64,000 bases of DNA from an uncultured Saprospiraceae bacterium (GTDB lineage: Bacteria > Bacteroidota > Bacteroidia > Chitinophagales > Saprospiraceae): NCBI GenBank assembly GCA_937923345.1, contig CAKZVJ010000042.1, positions 1-64,000 on the forward strand, read 5' to 3'. The position numbers and the translations under genes were made by a program. Numbering within the stretch: position 1 is the first letter of the stretch; every line of letters starts with the position of its first letter. The notes under the pieces were generated by a model. The model did no database searches. It saw nothing but the letters and a program-made list of their open reading frames with translations, and was not told the origin of the DNA. Below are positions 35,784 through 44,203 of this stretch, piece after piece.

Positions 35784-36341
35784 CTAGTCTTGGATTTCTA
35801 CTACTACATCTACCTCAACAGCGATATTCCCAGGTAAGGAAACCATCCCAACGGCAGCTCTGGCGTGCTTCCCTCTTTCTCCAAATACCTCAATTATGAG
35901 ATCAGAAAAGCCATTGACCACTTTTGAGTGATCTGTAAATTCAGGTGTGGCATTGACCATCCCGAATACTTTAACAAAGCGCACTACTTTATTCAGATCC
36001 CCAAGCTCTGCTTTTAGTACGGCTAACTGGTTAATAGCAACCAGGCGCGCAGCATCATAGCCCGCTTGCGTATCTAAGTCTACACCTACTTTGCCAGTGA
36101 TATTTTCTCCATCTGGCTTGGTAGGTCCTTTGCCTGAAAGAAACAAAAGATTACCTGAACGAACAGCTCTAACTATATTTGCACCAGAGGGAGCCTTTGG
36201 TGTTTTCAATTCTATACCAAGTTTTTCAATCTTTTCTTCTACCTTATAATCATACAACGCTTCTTTAGGGACGCTTGAAGTATTTTTTGTTTCACAACTC
36301 ACGAACAGTAGTGTGACAAGAATAAGTATCAAGTTTTTCAT
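35784..36341 (-). CDS. RidA-family lipoprotein
   Basis: 185 aa. The signal ends at the lipobox LFVSC (residue 16), so this RidA-fold protein is exported and lipid-anchored, unlike the cytoplasmic enamine deaminase RidA. The domain covers about residues 40-185: NLLFLSGKGP, DAARLVAINQLAVLKAELGDLNKVVRFV, and ARAAVGMVSLPGNIAVEVDVVVEI with the conserved Arg. It probably forms a trimer; whether it deaminates 2-aminoacrylate or has another ligand is unclear. It follows the coiled-coil gene by 23 bp. Confidence 0.8.
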   Translation of the reverse strand: MKNLILILVTLLFVSCETKNTSSVPKEALYDYKVEEKIEKLGIELKTPKAPSGANIVRAVRSGNLLFLSGKGPTKPDGENITGKVGVDLDTQAGYDAARLVAINQLAVLKAELGDLNKVVRFVKVFGMVNATPEFTDHSKVVNGFSDLIIEVFGERGKHARAAVGMVSLPGNIAVEVDVVVEIQD

Positions 36342-36364
36342 TTGCTTAATTTATTAGGCTGTTA

Positions 36365-37297
36365 TTAAATCGCTTCTACAATGGTATTTCTTTTTTCTTT
36401 CAGGTCTTTCTTTTTGTCTTCCGTTTTTTCTTTTTGAGCATCAAGTGAATTGATGATTCTTTGGATATATTTCTCAGTGGAACTTACTACTTCCAAGGCA
36501 GATATGACATCATTAGACACTACCCAATCGGTGATCATAGACTCATGAAATCCAGTCTGAAAATTAAGCAATTCTTCATAGCTAATCATTTGCACCTTCG
36601 ACTTATATTGAAATATGTCATTCAATTCGGATTTCAATTTTTGCATTAATACGCCTACTTGATGTGATACTCTATGCGCTTGGTCCATATATGCTTTTTT
36701 CCTTGCTTTGCCTTCCTGAATCTCAGCGTAAAATTCGCCCCAGCGGTCAAATCTTTTGGCATCATAAAGGTGGTCAAGCATCACACTTAGAATTTCTTTA
36801 ATTTTCTCAGCAACCAATCTAGCTTCATATATTTCTCTATGCAAATTGATGCAATCCTTTATAGACTCATTTACCTCTATCAATCTCTTTATTTGGCTAG
36901 GCAATAGATTTTGTACATGGATCTCTTCAGCTTCTAAAGCCTGAGTCATTGCCAACTCAATTTGGTTTTTATGGATAATTTTCTCTTGGAGAATACTTAA
37001 CTCAAACTCTAGAATGCTAATCACTTCAGTACAGTCTTTGTACCGCAAAGCGAGAAGTAGGTATTCCTGTTTCTCAATTTCGTGCTGCTCTTGTTCATTG
37101 ATAAGTGTTTGTTTGAATAAATTTCGCACACTAAAACCCGCAGGGTCTTCTAACTTTTCTGCGATGGCGTCTACTCCAGCAACCAGCCTTATTCGTTCCT
37201 CTCTTTTATTGCGAAGAAGGATGTTCACCTCCTTAAGGTATTGCTCTGCTAGTAAGATAGACTTGAATTGTTCAAGCAATTCTTCAAGATTTTGCAT
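36365..37297 (-). CDS. Hypothetical coiled-coil protein
   Basis: 310 aa, nearly all alpha-helical with long heptad-like stretches rich in Glu, Leu, Lys and Gln (for example EEQYLKEVNILLRNKREER, then EQEQHEIEKQEYLLLALRY). No signal peptide, no membrane segment and no family recognised. The last 25 residues are very basic and acidic (KEKTEDKKKDLKEKR). It is followed at 23 bp by the RidA lipoprotein gene. Upstream lies family A copy A4. Confidence 0.6.
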   Translation of the reverse strand: MQNLEELLEQFKSILLAEQYLKEVNILLRNKREERIRLVAGVDAIAEKLEDPAGFSVRNLFKQTLINEQEQHEIEKQEYLLLALRYKDCTEVISILEFELSILQEKIIHKNQIELAMTQALEAEEIHVQNLLPSQIKRLIEVNESIKDCINLHREIYEARLVAEKIKEILSVMLDHLYDAKRFDRWGEFYAEIQEGKARKKAYMDQAHRVSHQVGVLMQKLKSELNDIFQYKSKVQMISYEELLNFQTGFHESMITDWVVSNDVISALEVVSSTEKYIQRIINSLDAQKEKTEDKKKDLKEKRNTIVEAI

Positions 37298-37334
37298 ATA
37301 GATTTTATTGGTTCTATTTTATATTGGCTTCGTT

Positions 37335-37496
37335 ATACTGGGCGATGCGTATAGCTATAGCCCTAGAGGATAAGCGGTAGAAGCGGCATCTATGTATACA
37401 GACACATGGCCATGTGTCTGTATACGTAGATATAGCGGATGACGCGACCGCAGTGGCAGTCGAGCTAGAAGGCCAGGTCCACTAGCGGATAGCCCC
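37335..37496 (-). ncRNA. Family A structured intergenic element, copy A4
   Basis: Minus-strand copy starting 23 nt after the ggt stop with GGGGCTATCC. The core is diverged (GGCCTTCTAGCTCGACTGCC). Its variable hairpin contains a perfect 32-nt palindrome (37394-37425), and the conserved end reads TTATCCTCTA. It then shares with copy A6 a tail GGGCTATAGCT...GCATCGCCC, which could close the element by GGCTAT/ATAGCT pairing. Confidence 0.55.
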
Positions 37497-37519
37497 AAAT
37501 CAAAAGTATCCATATCCTA

Positions 37520-39208
37520 TCAGTATCCTGCCGCCTGACCATCTTTACGAGATTCACTAGCCCCGTAATACGTCTTATTTTTATCATCCCACATAATCGC
37601 CTGATACCCTCCAAAACCTCCGACTCTATGATCAATATTGTGGCCTTTTTTCATCATGTCACGAATCACTTCTCTGCTAAATCCAGATTCTAAAAACAAA
37701 ATCCCGCCATCGTTCATTTGTTCGCCGGTAGGTTGAGACGAGCCAGTATGCAACATCCTTGGCGCATCTCCAGCCTCTTGCAAATTCATATCAAAATCCA
37801 CTAGGTTGATTACTATTTGTGCGTGACCCTGAGGCTGCATGCCGCCCCCCATCAACCCAAAACTTACGAATGGTTTTCCGTCTTTGGTGATGAAAGCAGG
37901 GATAATGGTGTGAAAAGGGCGCTTGCCGGGTTCGTATACATTGCGATGACCAGGCTCCAGGGAAAAGAGCTCTCCCCTATCCTGCAAAATAAATCCTAAG
38001 CCAGTAGGCGTCATACCGGAACCCATACCACGATAATTACTCTGTATAAGTGAAATCATGTTTCCATCCTTATCTGAAACTGTCAAATATATGGTATCTC
38101 CATCTTTCAATTTTGGTTCATCTATTCTTCTGGCTGCACGGTCTGGGCTGATTTTAGAGGCATGCGTTTTTGCATACGATTTGGAGATAAGTTCTCGAAC
38201 GGGCACATCGGCAAAGTCCATATCTGCATAGTACTTAGCTCTATCCTCAAAAACTAATTTTTTTGCTTCGGTAAAATAATGCATATAGTCTGCAGAGCCA
38301 AAACCCATAGTGCGTACATCATAGTTTTCCATGATGTTGAGTATCTGCAATGCAGCAATGCCTTGACCATTTGGTGGCAGCTCCCATACATCGTAGCCTC
38401 GATAATTGGTAGATACGGGATCAATCCATGTAGAAGTATGCGTGGCCAAATCGTCATAGGTTATAAATCCACCCTGCGCTTTCATGTACGCAGCGATGGT
38501 CTTGGCTATACTTCCTTTATAAAAGGCATCTCTGCCATCCTTGGCCAGGATACTGAGGGTATTGGCTAGATCAGGATTTTTGAAAACCTCTCCTTTCTTA
38601 GGAGCCTTTCCGTTGATTGTATAAGTCTCTTTAAAACCAGGATATTTGGAAAGGAAAGGAACACTTCGCCCCCAATAATAAGCGATTAACTCTGACACAG
38701 GAAATCCATTATTTGCATAATCTATGGTTGGTTGCAATATTTGGCTCATTGGGAGTTTGCCAAATTTCTTATGCAGTTCGAACCAACCATCTACGGCACC
38801 AGGAACTGAAACAGGCAAGGGACCATGTGCTGGAATCTTACTGAGCCCCGCCTCCTTGAAGTATTCTAAAGAAAGAGATTTGGGAGATCTTCCCGAGCCG
38901 TTAAGTCCATGCAATTTTTGGGATTGTGCATCCCAAACAATCGCAAATATGTCGCCTCCTATGCCATTACCAGTAGGCTCCATCAGACCAAGACAAGCGT
39001 TGGTTGCGATGGCTGCATCGATGGCAGAACCACCAGCTTTCAGAATATCTAAACCTACTTGCGTACACAATGGTTGAGAACTAGCCACCATTCCATGCTG
39101 TGCAATAACTTCAGAACGAGTGGCAAATTGTCTACCTGTTAATCTATCCTGGGCTACTATGGCTGTGGTCAATAGAAGGATAAAAAATAGTGTAATTAAC
39201 TTATTCAT
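37520..39208 (-). CDS. ggt: Gamma-glutamyltransferase
   Basis: 562 aa. Signal peptide (LITLFFILLLTTAIVAQ), so periplasmic or secreted. A self-cleaving N-terminal nucleophile hydrolase: the large subunit begins about residue 20 (GMVASSQPLCTQVGLDILKAGGSAIDAAIA), and the catalytic Thr that starts the small subunit should be in DTIYLTVSDKDGN (about 370), which aligns with the TTHxSVVD motif of E. coli GGT. Later motifs are PTGLGFILQDRG and LMGGGMQPQGHAQI. It transfers or hydrolyses gamma-glutamyl groups, for example of glutathione-like thiols. Monocistronic, followed by family A copy A4. Confidence 0.9.
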   Translation of the reverse strand: MNKLITLFFILLLTTAIVAQDRLTGRQFATRSEVIAQHGMVASSQPLCTQVGLDILKAGGSAIDAAIATNACLGLMEPTGNGIGGDIFAIVWDAQSQKLHGLNGSGRSPKSLSLEYFKEAGLSKIPAHGPLPVSVPGAVDGWFELHKKFGKLPMSQILQPTIDYANNGFPVSELIAYYWGRSVPFLSKYPGFKETYTINGKAPKKGEVFKNPDLANTLSILAKDGRDAFYKGSIAKTIAAYMKAQGGFITYDDLATHTSTWIDPVSTNYRGYDVWELPPNGQGIAALQILNIMENYDVRTMGFGSADYMHYFTEAKKLVFEDRAKYYADMDFADVPVRELISKSYAKTHASKISPDRAARRIDEPKLKDGDTIYLTVSDKDGNMISLIQSNYRGMGSGMTPTGLGFILQDRGELFSLEPGHRNVYEPGKRPFHTIIPAFITKDGKPFVSFGLMGGGMQPQGHAQIVINLVDFDMNLQEAGDAPRMLHTGSSQPTGEQMNDGGILFLESGFSREVIRDMMKKGHNIDHRVGGFGGYQAIMWDDKNKTYYGASESRKDGQAAGY

Positions 39209-39328
39209 AAATTCTCGTTTTGTTCAACAAATTCAATTAGGACAGAAATATTGACCCAAGAATATCCTAAAGCTACTAAAATAATCCTGAAGTTTTTATA
39301 AAGTCATCCGTCATGTAGAGACAAAACG

Positions 39329-39360
39329 AAAGGCTTTCTCTACCGAAAGAGAAAGCCTTT
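39329..39360. terminator. Hairpin downstream of gdhA
   Basis: 13-bp perfect stem AAAGGCTTTCTCT (39329-39341) with 39348-39360. On the minus strand it lies 33 bp after the gdhA stop and is followed by CGTTTTGTC, a weak U-run. Confidence 0.65.
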
Positions 39361-39393
39361 AGAAACGCATAGTGTGTGTTTCGAGTTTTTTAA

Positions 39394-40800
39394 TTAAGGC
39401 CAGATTCCTAATGAAAGGTAATCTGAGCTGATTTTATTGATAGCACTTACAAAAGCAGCTGTCCTTAAATCAGTGATACTTTTCTTACGTTTCATGATAC
39501 CTCTGATTTCTTTGTACGCAGTAATCATGGTTTCTTCTAAACCAGACCTTACCAAATCGATTTCATCGGCTCCACTCGTAATAAGTTGTCTTTCTTTCTT
39601 TCCAATGGTCTTACCTGTAAGACGCTCCACTAGGTCAACCATATTCCCATATTTAGCTTGATCAAATCTCTTTTCCATTCTACCAAAACGCATATGAGAA
39701 AGATTCTTTAGCCACTCGAAATAAGATACTGTAACCCCGCCAGCATTGCAATACATATCAGGTAATATCATTGTTCCTTTTTTAAGGAGATATTCACTAG
39801 CCGTCGCCGTCAAGGGCCCGTTGGCAGCCTCAGCGATTATTTTCGCTTTGACTTTTTTCATATTATCTTTCGTGATCTGATTCTCTAAAGCAGCTGGCAC
39901 TAGGATATCACAATCTACGGTAAGAACATCTTTACGAGACTTCATTTTCTTTGTCCCTGGAAATCCCATGATGCTGCCCTTCTTCTTGCGATATTTCATC
40001 AATTTTTCGATGTCGATGCCATTTTCGCTATATATAGCACCTTCATATTCTGCCACAGCGATAATCTTAACTCCACCTTCTTTTTGTGATATTGTCGCAG
40101 TATAATACCCAACATTACCAAGACCTTGAACGGCCATAGTTTTTCCTTTAAGACCAGCAGTGAGCTTAAGTTCCTTCATGTCATCTTCATAAGAACAAGC
40201 TTCTTTTAATGCATAAAAAACACCTCTTCCTGTTGCTTCTGTTCTTCCTTGAATTCCATACTGGTGAACTGGTTTTCCCGTTACACAAGCTGCTGCATCA
40301 ATATCTCCACCTTTCATAGTCAGGTAAGTATCCAATATCCAAGCCATCTCTCTAGAGCCTGTTCCGTAATCAGGAGCTGGAACATCTGTACCAGGACCTA
40401 TGAAGTTCTTACGAATCAACTCCATAGTATATCTTCTGGTAATATTTTCTAATTCTTTTTCTGTGAAATCTCTCGCACTGATCATCACACCTCCTTTTGC
40501 ACCACCAAAAGGGACATCAACAATAGCACATTTGTAGGTCATCAAGGTTGCCAATGCAACTACTTCATCTTGATTAACTTTTTGGCTAAAACGGATACCT
40601 CCTTTGGTAGGAAGTCGGTGATGACTGTGCTGTGCTCTATAAGCCTCAATCACTTTGTATTCTTTTCCCACCTTAACGGGGAAGCGCATTTGATAAACCG
40701 AATTACAAACTTTGATTTGCTCAAGTAGACCTTTATTTAGTCCAGTATGCTTGGCCGCTTTATCAAAATTCTGGTTTACACTTTCTAGGAAGTTACTCAT
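39394..40800 (-). CDS. gdhA: Glu/Leu/Phe/Val dehydrogenase (glutamate dehydrogenase)
   Basis: 468 aa. Catalytic region GGIRFSQKVNQDEVVALATLM and VDVPFGGAKGGVMI with the active-site Lys near residue 100, DVPAPDYGTGSREMAWILDTY, and the Rossmann loop VQGLGNVGYYTA near 225. It interconverts glutamate and 2-oxoglutarate. It is longer than the 410-420 aa forms, with extra residues in the KYRKKKGSIMGFPGTKKM region near 270. Its start overlaps the last 8 bp of the ccmD-like gene, so it is joined to the cytochrome c maturation cluster; the link is probably transcriptional. Confidence 0.92.
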   Translation of the reverse strand: MSNFLESVNQNFDKAAKHTGLNKGLLEQIKVCNSVYQMRFPVKVGKEYKVIEAYRAQHSHHRLPTKGGIRFSQKVNQDEVVALATLMTYKCAIVDVPFGGAKGGVMISARDFTEKELENITRRYTMELIRKNFIGPGTDVPAPDYGTGSREMAWILDTYLTMKGGDIDAAACVTGKPVHQYGIQGRTEATGRGVFYALKEACSYEDDMKELKLTAGLKGKTMAVQGLGNVGYYTATISQKEGGVKIIAVAEYEGAIYSENGIDIEKLMKYRKKKGSIMGFPGTKKMKSRKDVLTVDCDILVPAALENQITKDNMKKVKAKIIAEAANGPLTATASEYLLKKGTMILPDMYCNAGGVTVSYFEWLKNLSHMRFGRMEKRFDQAKYGNMVDLVERLTGKTIGKKERQLITSGADEIDLVRSGLEETMITAYKEIRGIMKRKKSITDLRTAAFVSAINKISSDYLSLGIWP

Positions 40801-41008
40801 TATCCTTAATTTGATTTTCGATATTAGTTAGTTTTTTATCAATTGTAAACAGGTATATAATAATTCCTATAAAGATGACGACTAATGTCCCTACAACTAA
40901 ATAGATTTTACCTGATGAATGCAAAGCTTTATCTATAGTATCGGCGGCAACCAATTGGTTAGAACTGAGGAATACTAGAAGAAAAAGAGTGCAAACATTT
41001 AATTTCAT
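40793..41008 (-). CDS. ccmD: CcmD-family small membrane protein
   Basis: 71 aa. N-terminal signal-like segment (TLFLLVFLSSNQLVAA), a short external part and one membrane segment (IYLVVGTLVVIFIGIIIYLFTI) followed by a Lys/Asn-rich cytoplasmic tail. Position next to ccsA and ccmB fits the CcmD that helps heme export complexes. It lies 55 bp after ccsA and overlaps gdhA by 8 bp. Short membrane proteins are weakly diagnostic, so the call rests on context. Confidence 0.7.
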   Translation of the reverse strand: MKLNVCTLFLLVFLSSNQLVAADTIDKALHSSGKIYLVVGTLVVIFIGIIIYLFTIDKKLTNIENQIKDNE

Positions 41009-41063
41009 ACTTCTTAAAATAAGCTATTATTATACGTCCGTAAGGTACAATTTAGTTGTAGTA

Positions 41064-42125
41064 TTAATCATATTTTTCTAGAAAATAATCTTGTAAAAAT
41101 TTTGCCCTAAAAGTTAACTGTGCCATCCAAAACCCTAACACTGTCCAACCAATAACGGCAGGATAGAAAACGGTTCTCAAGGTATTATCTAAGTCTTCTC
41201 CTCCGAAGCCAGGATTACCGCCATTGCCCGGGTGAAGGCTAGATTCTACCATTCTCGGTAGCACGAATAGCAGGAAAACCGCAGCCACAAATCCAATAAT
41301 GCTATACACAGAACTAATTTTTGCTCTTAACACTTCGTCGTCAATAGCTGCCCTTAACAAGAAATAAGCAAAATACAATAGTAGAGTAGCCGCGCTGACA
41401 TTTAATTTTATTTCCTCGAATGTCCACCAAGTACCCCAGGTACCGCGTGCCCAGATTGCTCCTGTAGCGCATCCCAATATTCCGTACAAGACTGCGATTT
41501 GGATCATGGCTGCAGCCCTTGTATCCATACGGGTATTTTTATTGGCCAGATACAGTACAGAACACACTAAGCTGCCCATCAATAAAAACGTCATTCCAAA
41601 CCACATCGGGACATGATAAAATAGATTTCTTAGCGATTCGTAGAGTATGGCTCTGAATGGAAAATTAGCCTTTGCCGCTTTCTTAAAATCACCAAAAGAA
41701 TTCTGAGGCCAAGCTGCAATGGCTCCGGAAATATCAATTTCGTTTTGTACAATGGAAACAGCTCTCGGTCGTATAAAAGTACCTACTCGATCCGCAGACA
41801 AAATAATTGAGTATGCGTCTCTCTGCAAAATACTTGGTAATTTTGTAGGAATATCGAAGGTGACTTTCAATTCATTAGGAGCCAGAATTTCTACCTGTTG
41901 GCTTTGAATACCGAAGGTGTCATTAATCTTCAGATAGGATTGGATATCATCGCCAGATTGAAAGTCTGTGTTGTATGTAGCAATAGTCATATCATAGCTT
42001 TTTCCAGCTTCGATACTGATAGGATTGACTTTGAGTATTCCTGGATTAAGTGGGCGTAAAAGACCAACAACAACTGAATAAAGCACTAGGGCTACAGCTA
42101 GAAATTTCCACCAATTTTGTTTCAT
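41064..42125 (-). CDS. ccsA: Cytochrome c biogenesis protein CcsA/CcmC
   Basis: 353 aa, about seven membrane segments. The first segment is followed by a 120-residue external domain (about 30-150), longer than in proteobacterial CcmC. Conserved His in FYHVPMWFG (H171) and in SLHPGNGG near 297 are candidate heme ligands, and the Trp-rich signature reads WARGTWGTWWTFEEIK (225-240); the usual WD pair is replaced by TFEE. It handles heme export for c-type cytochrome assembly. It lies 37 bp after ccmB. No ccmA ATPase is adjacent. Confidence 0.88.
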   Translation of the reverse strand: MKQNWWKFLAVALVLYSVVVGLLRPLNPGILKVNPISIEAGKSYDMTIATYNTDFQSGDDIQSYLKINDTFGIQSQQVEILAPNELKVTFDIPTKLPSILQRDAYSIILSADRVGTFIRPRAVSIVQNEIDISGAIAAWPQNSFGDFKKAAKANFPFRAILYESLRNLFYHVPMWFGMTFLLMGSLVCSVLYLANKNTRMDTRAAAMIQIAVLYGILGCATGAIWARGTWGTWWTFEEIKLNVSAATLLLYFAYFLLRAAIDDEVLRAKISSVYSIIGFVAAVFLLFVLPRMVESSLHPGNGGNPGFGGEDLDNTLRTVFYPAVIGWTVLGFWMAQLTFRAKFLQDYFLEKYD

Positions 42126-42162
42126 GTCTGTTGAATATCTAGCCTCTAATTAACGCAAAAAT

Positions 42163-42810
42163 CTAGTCTTTCCATACTATTGGAAACAATATTAATATCA
42201 AGCCAATCAAGATAGTATCTATAGCCAGCAATATGACAATATCTTGAGAAACGGATGTACTTTCTGCAGCAAAACTTGCCTTAGTCAACTTTATCAAACT
42301 CAATAAGATGGGAAGTAAAACGGGAAAACTTAAGATCGCTGTAAAAACGGCGCTACTATCTGTCTTGTTAGCTATCGCTGAAATAAACGTCAACACAATC
42401 CCTAAACCTAAACTACCTAATGCCACCGTACCTACGAATAAGCCAACATGCTGAATGGGTATGGCTAGAAAAAGTAGAAAGGCTCCCATGGCTAATAATA
42501 GTAAAACCAATATCAATAGGACATTATAGATCATCTTGGCCAAAATCACCTGTATGCCACTAGCCAACTGATACAAATATAGTTGCGTCCCATCTTGCTC
42601 TACTGCAAAACTTTTTGCAATAGCATTTACCGCGATAAACAAGGCTACCAGCCAAAACAATGCGTTCCAAGGTAGGTTTTCTGCATTTTGCAGAGAAGTA
42701 TAAATCACGAATACAGTAGATAGCACATAGAGTAAAGCACCACCCAAGGCATACTTTCGTCTCAGTTCCATTTTAAATTCTAAATGTATCAACGACAAGA
42801 TTGATTTCAT
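42163..42810 (-). CDS. ccmB: Heme exporter permease CcmB
   Basis: 215 aa from ATG 42810; a longer frame begins at 42834. Six membrane segments follow an amphipathic start (LIHLEFKMELRRKYALGGAL). SFAVEQDGTQLYLYQLAS is the CcmB signature just after the second segment. It is the permease of the CcmAB ABC transporter, but the ATPase gene ccmA is not in the cluster. An exact -7 box ends 3 nt before ATG 42810, which favours this start. First gene of the run ccmB-ccsA-ccmD-gdhA. Confidence 0.88.
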   Translation of the reverse strand: MKSILSLIHLEFKMELRRKYALGGALLYVLSTVFVIYTSLQNAENLPWNALFWLVALFIAVNAIAKSFAVEQDGTQLYLYQLASGIQVILAKMIYNVLLILVLLLLAMGAFLLFLAIPIQHVGLFVGTVALGSLGLGIVLTFISAIANKTDSSAVFTAILSFPVLLPILLSLIKLTKASFAAESTSVSQDIVILLAIDTILIGLILILFPIVWKD

Positions 42811-42813
42811 ATC

Positions 42814-42821
42814 CAAATGTA
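42814..42821 (-). promoter_or_regulatory. -7 promoter box (TACATTTG) for ccmB
   Basis: Exact TAnnTTTG on the minus strand, then GAT and the ATG at 42810. It overlaps the first codons of the longer frame, which is another reason to prefer the 42810 start. Confidence 0.45.
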
Positions 42822-43001
42822 AGTAGAAAATCATTTGCGGATAAGGGAAATGAAGATATTTATTGGTAAAAAAAGAAGTCCTTAGAGGTACATGACATCA
42901 TTTGGATTTGCGCCTATAAGATATTACAACAATTAGTTTCCACAAACCCATTCGTTCAATTTGGACCCTGCCAAAGTGAATATAAACTTAATCTAATTGT
43001 C

Positions 43002-43009
43002 TACTTTTG
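43002..43009 (+). promoter_or_regulatory. -7 promoter box (TACTTTTG) for the exonuclease gene
   Basis: Exact TAnnTTTG, predicting a leader of about 20 nt before the GTG at 43036. No -33 TTTG at the usual distance. Confidence 0.45.
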
Positions 43010-43035
43010 CGTTACATAGAAAAGAATAAGAACAA

Positions 43036-43575
43036 GTGAATTATATCGTATACGATTTGGAAGCAACATGCTGGAACGGGCATGCAGCTGCAGACATGCA
43101 GGAAATAATAGAAATAGGTGCTGTATTGGTAAATACATATGGAGAGATAGAGAAGGAGTTTAGTCGATTTGTAAAGCCAAAACTAGCGCCTACACTTTCG
43201 ATGTATTGCAAAGAACTAACCAGTATCACACAAGCTCAAATAGACAGAGCAGAAGATTTTGATGAAGTAATTTATGACTTCAAGCATTGGATAAATATGG
43301 AGGAGGATTACTTGCTTTGTTCTTGGGGAAAGTTTGATAAACGCATGCTTTTTGAAAATGGACAGCTTCACAATCTAGATACAGAATGGATAGAGCCTCA
43401 CATAGACATGAAAAAGCAATACCAACGTATAAACAGACTTAAAAAGGAAATAGGCTTGAAGTGGGCAATAGGTAGAGAAGAATTTGAGTTTGAAGGCATA
43501 GCCCACAGAGCTATCAGCGACGCCATAAATACTGCAAAAATTTTTGTGCGATATATAGAAGATTGGGAATATTAA
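43036..43575 (+). CDS. DEDDh 3'-5' exonuclease
   Basis: 179 aa, starting at GTG. An RNase T/ERI-1-like exonuclease fold: motif I IVYDLEATCW with the metal-binding Asp and Glu, motif II near LLCSWGKFDKRML, and motif III HRAISDAINTAKIF with the catalytic His and Asp. It should degrade single-stranded DNA or RNA with two metal ions. Of similar type to KapD-like proteins in other bacteria. A DUF502 gene follows 18 bp later on the same strand. Confidence 0.85.
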   Translation: MNYIVYDLEATCWNGHAAADMQEIIEIGAVLVNTYGEIEKEFSRFVKPKLAPTLSMYCKELTSITQAQIDRAEDFDEVIYDFKHWINMEEDYLLCSWGKFDKRMLFENGQLHNLDTEWIEPHIDMKKQYQRINRLKKEIGLKWAIGREEFEFEGIAHRAISDAINTAKIFVRYIEDWEY

Positions 43576-43593
43576 GATAAGATTTGTAAATCT

Positions 43594-44199
43594 ATGTTGA
43601 AAAATTTTAGACAATTTTTGATAACAACTTTGATCGGGGGACTCTTGGTTTTACTGCCTATTGGCCTTTTCTATTTATTGGCTAAGTTTATCCTAGATTT
43701 GGCATCCACTGTTGTAAAACCTATAGCTGATCAAATCAAAATAGAAGGTCTTAACAACACTTACATCCTCCAAGGCATTGCCTTTCTTATCATTATAGCG
43801 GCGTGCTTCTTTGTGGGTCTATTTGTGAGAACTCGATCCGGAAAACAAATCTATTCTTATTTTGAGCAGAGAAGTTTGGCAAAACTTCCATTCTACAATG
43901 TGATTAAAGAAACTGTACAACAATTGCTCAGCAACCGGGACAAAAGCTTCTCACAAGTAGTAATAGCAGATGTCATGCAAACTAAAATGACAGGTTTTGT
44001 TACCCACAATCATGAAAATGGACTTTACACCGTCTTTGTTCCTACTGCACCCAATCCAACCAATGGATATATATTTCACTTAAAGAGTGATCAATTAGAA
44101 TTTCTTGATATTAAAGCAGAAGATGCTATGCGCACTATTATCGGTGTAGGAACTGGTTCTGAAATTTTATTCAAAAAATCAAAAACAGAGGAGGAATAA
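43594..44199 (+). CDS. DUF502 family membrane protein
   Basis: 201 aa. Two membrane segments (TTLIGGLLVLLPIGLFYLLA at about 11-30 and LQGIAFLIIIAACFFVGLFV at about 59-78) and a C-terminal beta-rich domain with KMTGFVTHNHENG and the family signature VFVPTAPNPTNGYIFHL near 150. DUF502 proteins occur widely but lack an assigned function. It is likely co-transcribed with the exonuclease. It converges on the PlsB-like gene with 4 bp between stops. Confidence 0.85.
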   Translation: MLKNFRQFLITTLIGGLLVLLPIGLFYLLAKFILDLASTVVKPIADQIKIEGLNNTYILQGIAFLIIIAACFFVGLFVRTRSGKQIYSYFEQRSLAKLPFYNVIKETVQQLLSNRDKSFSQVVIADVMQTKMTGFVTHNHENGLYTVFVPTAPNPTNGYIFHLKSDQLEFLDIKAEDAMRTIIGVGTGSEILFKKSKTEEE

Positions 44200-44203
44200 A
44201 AAG

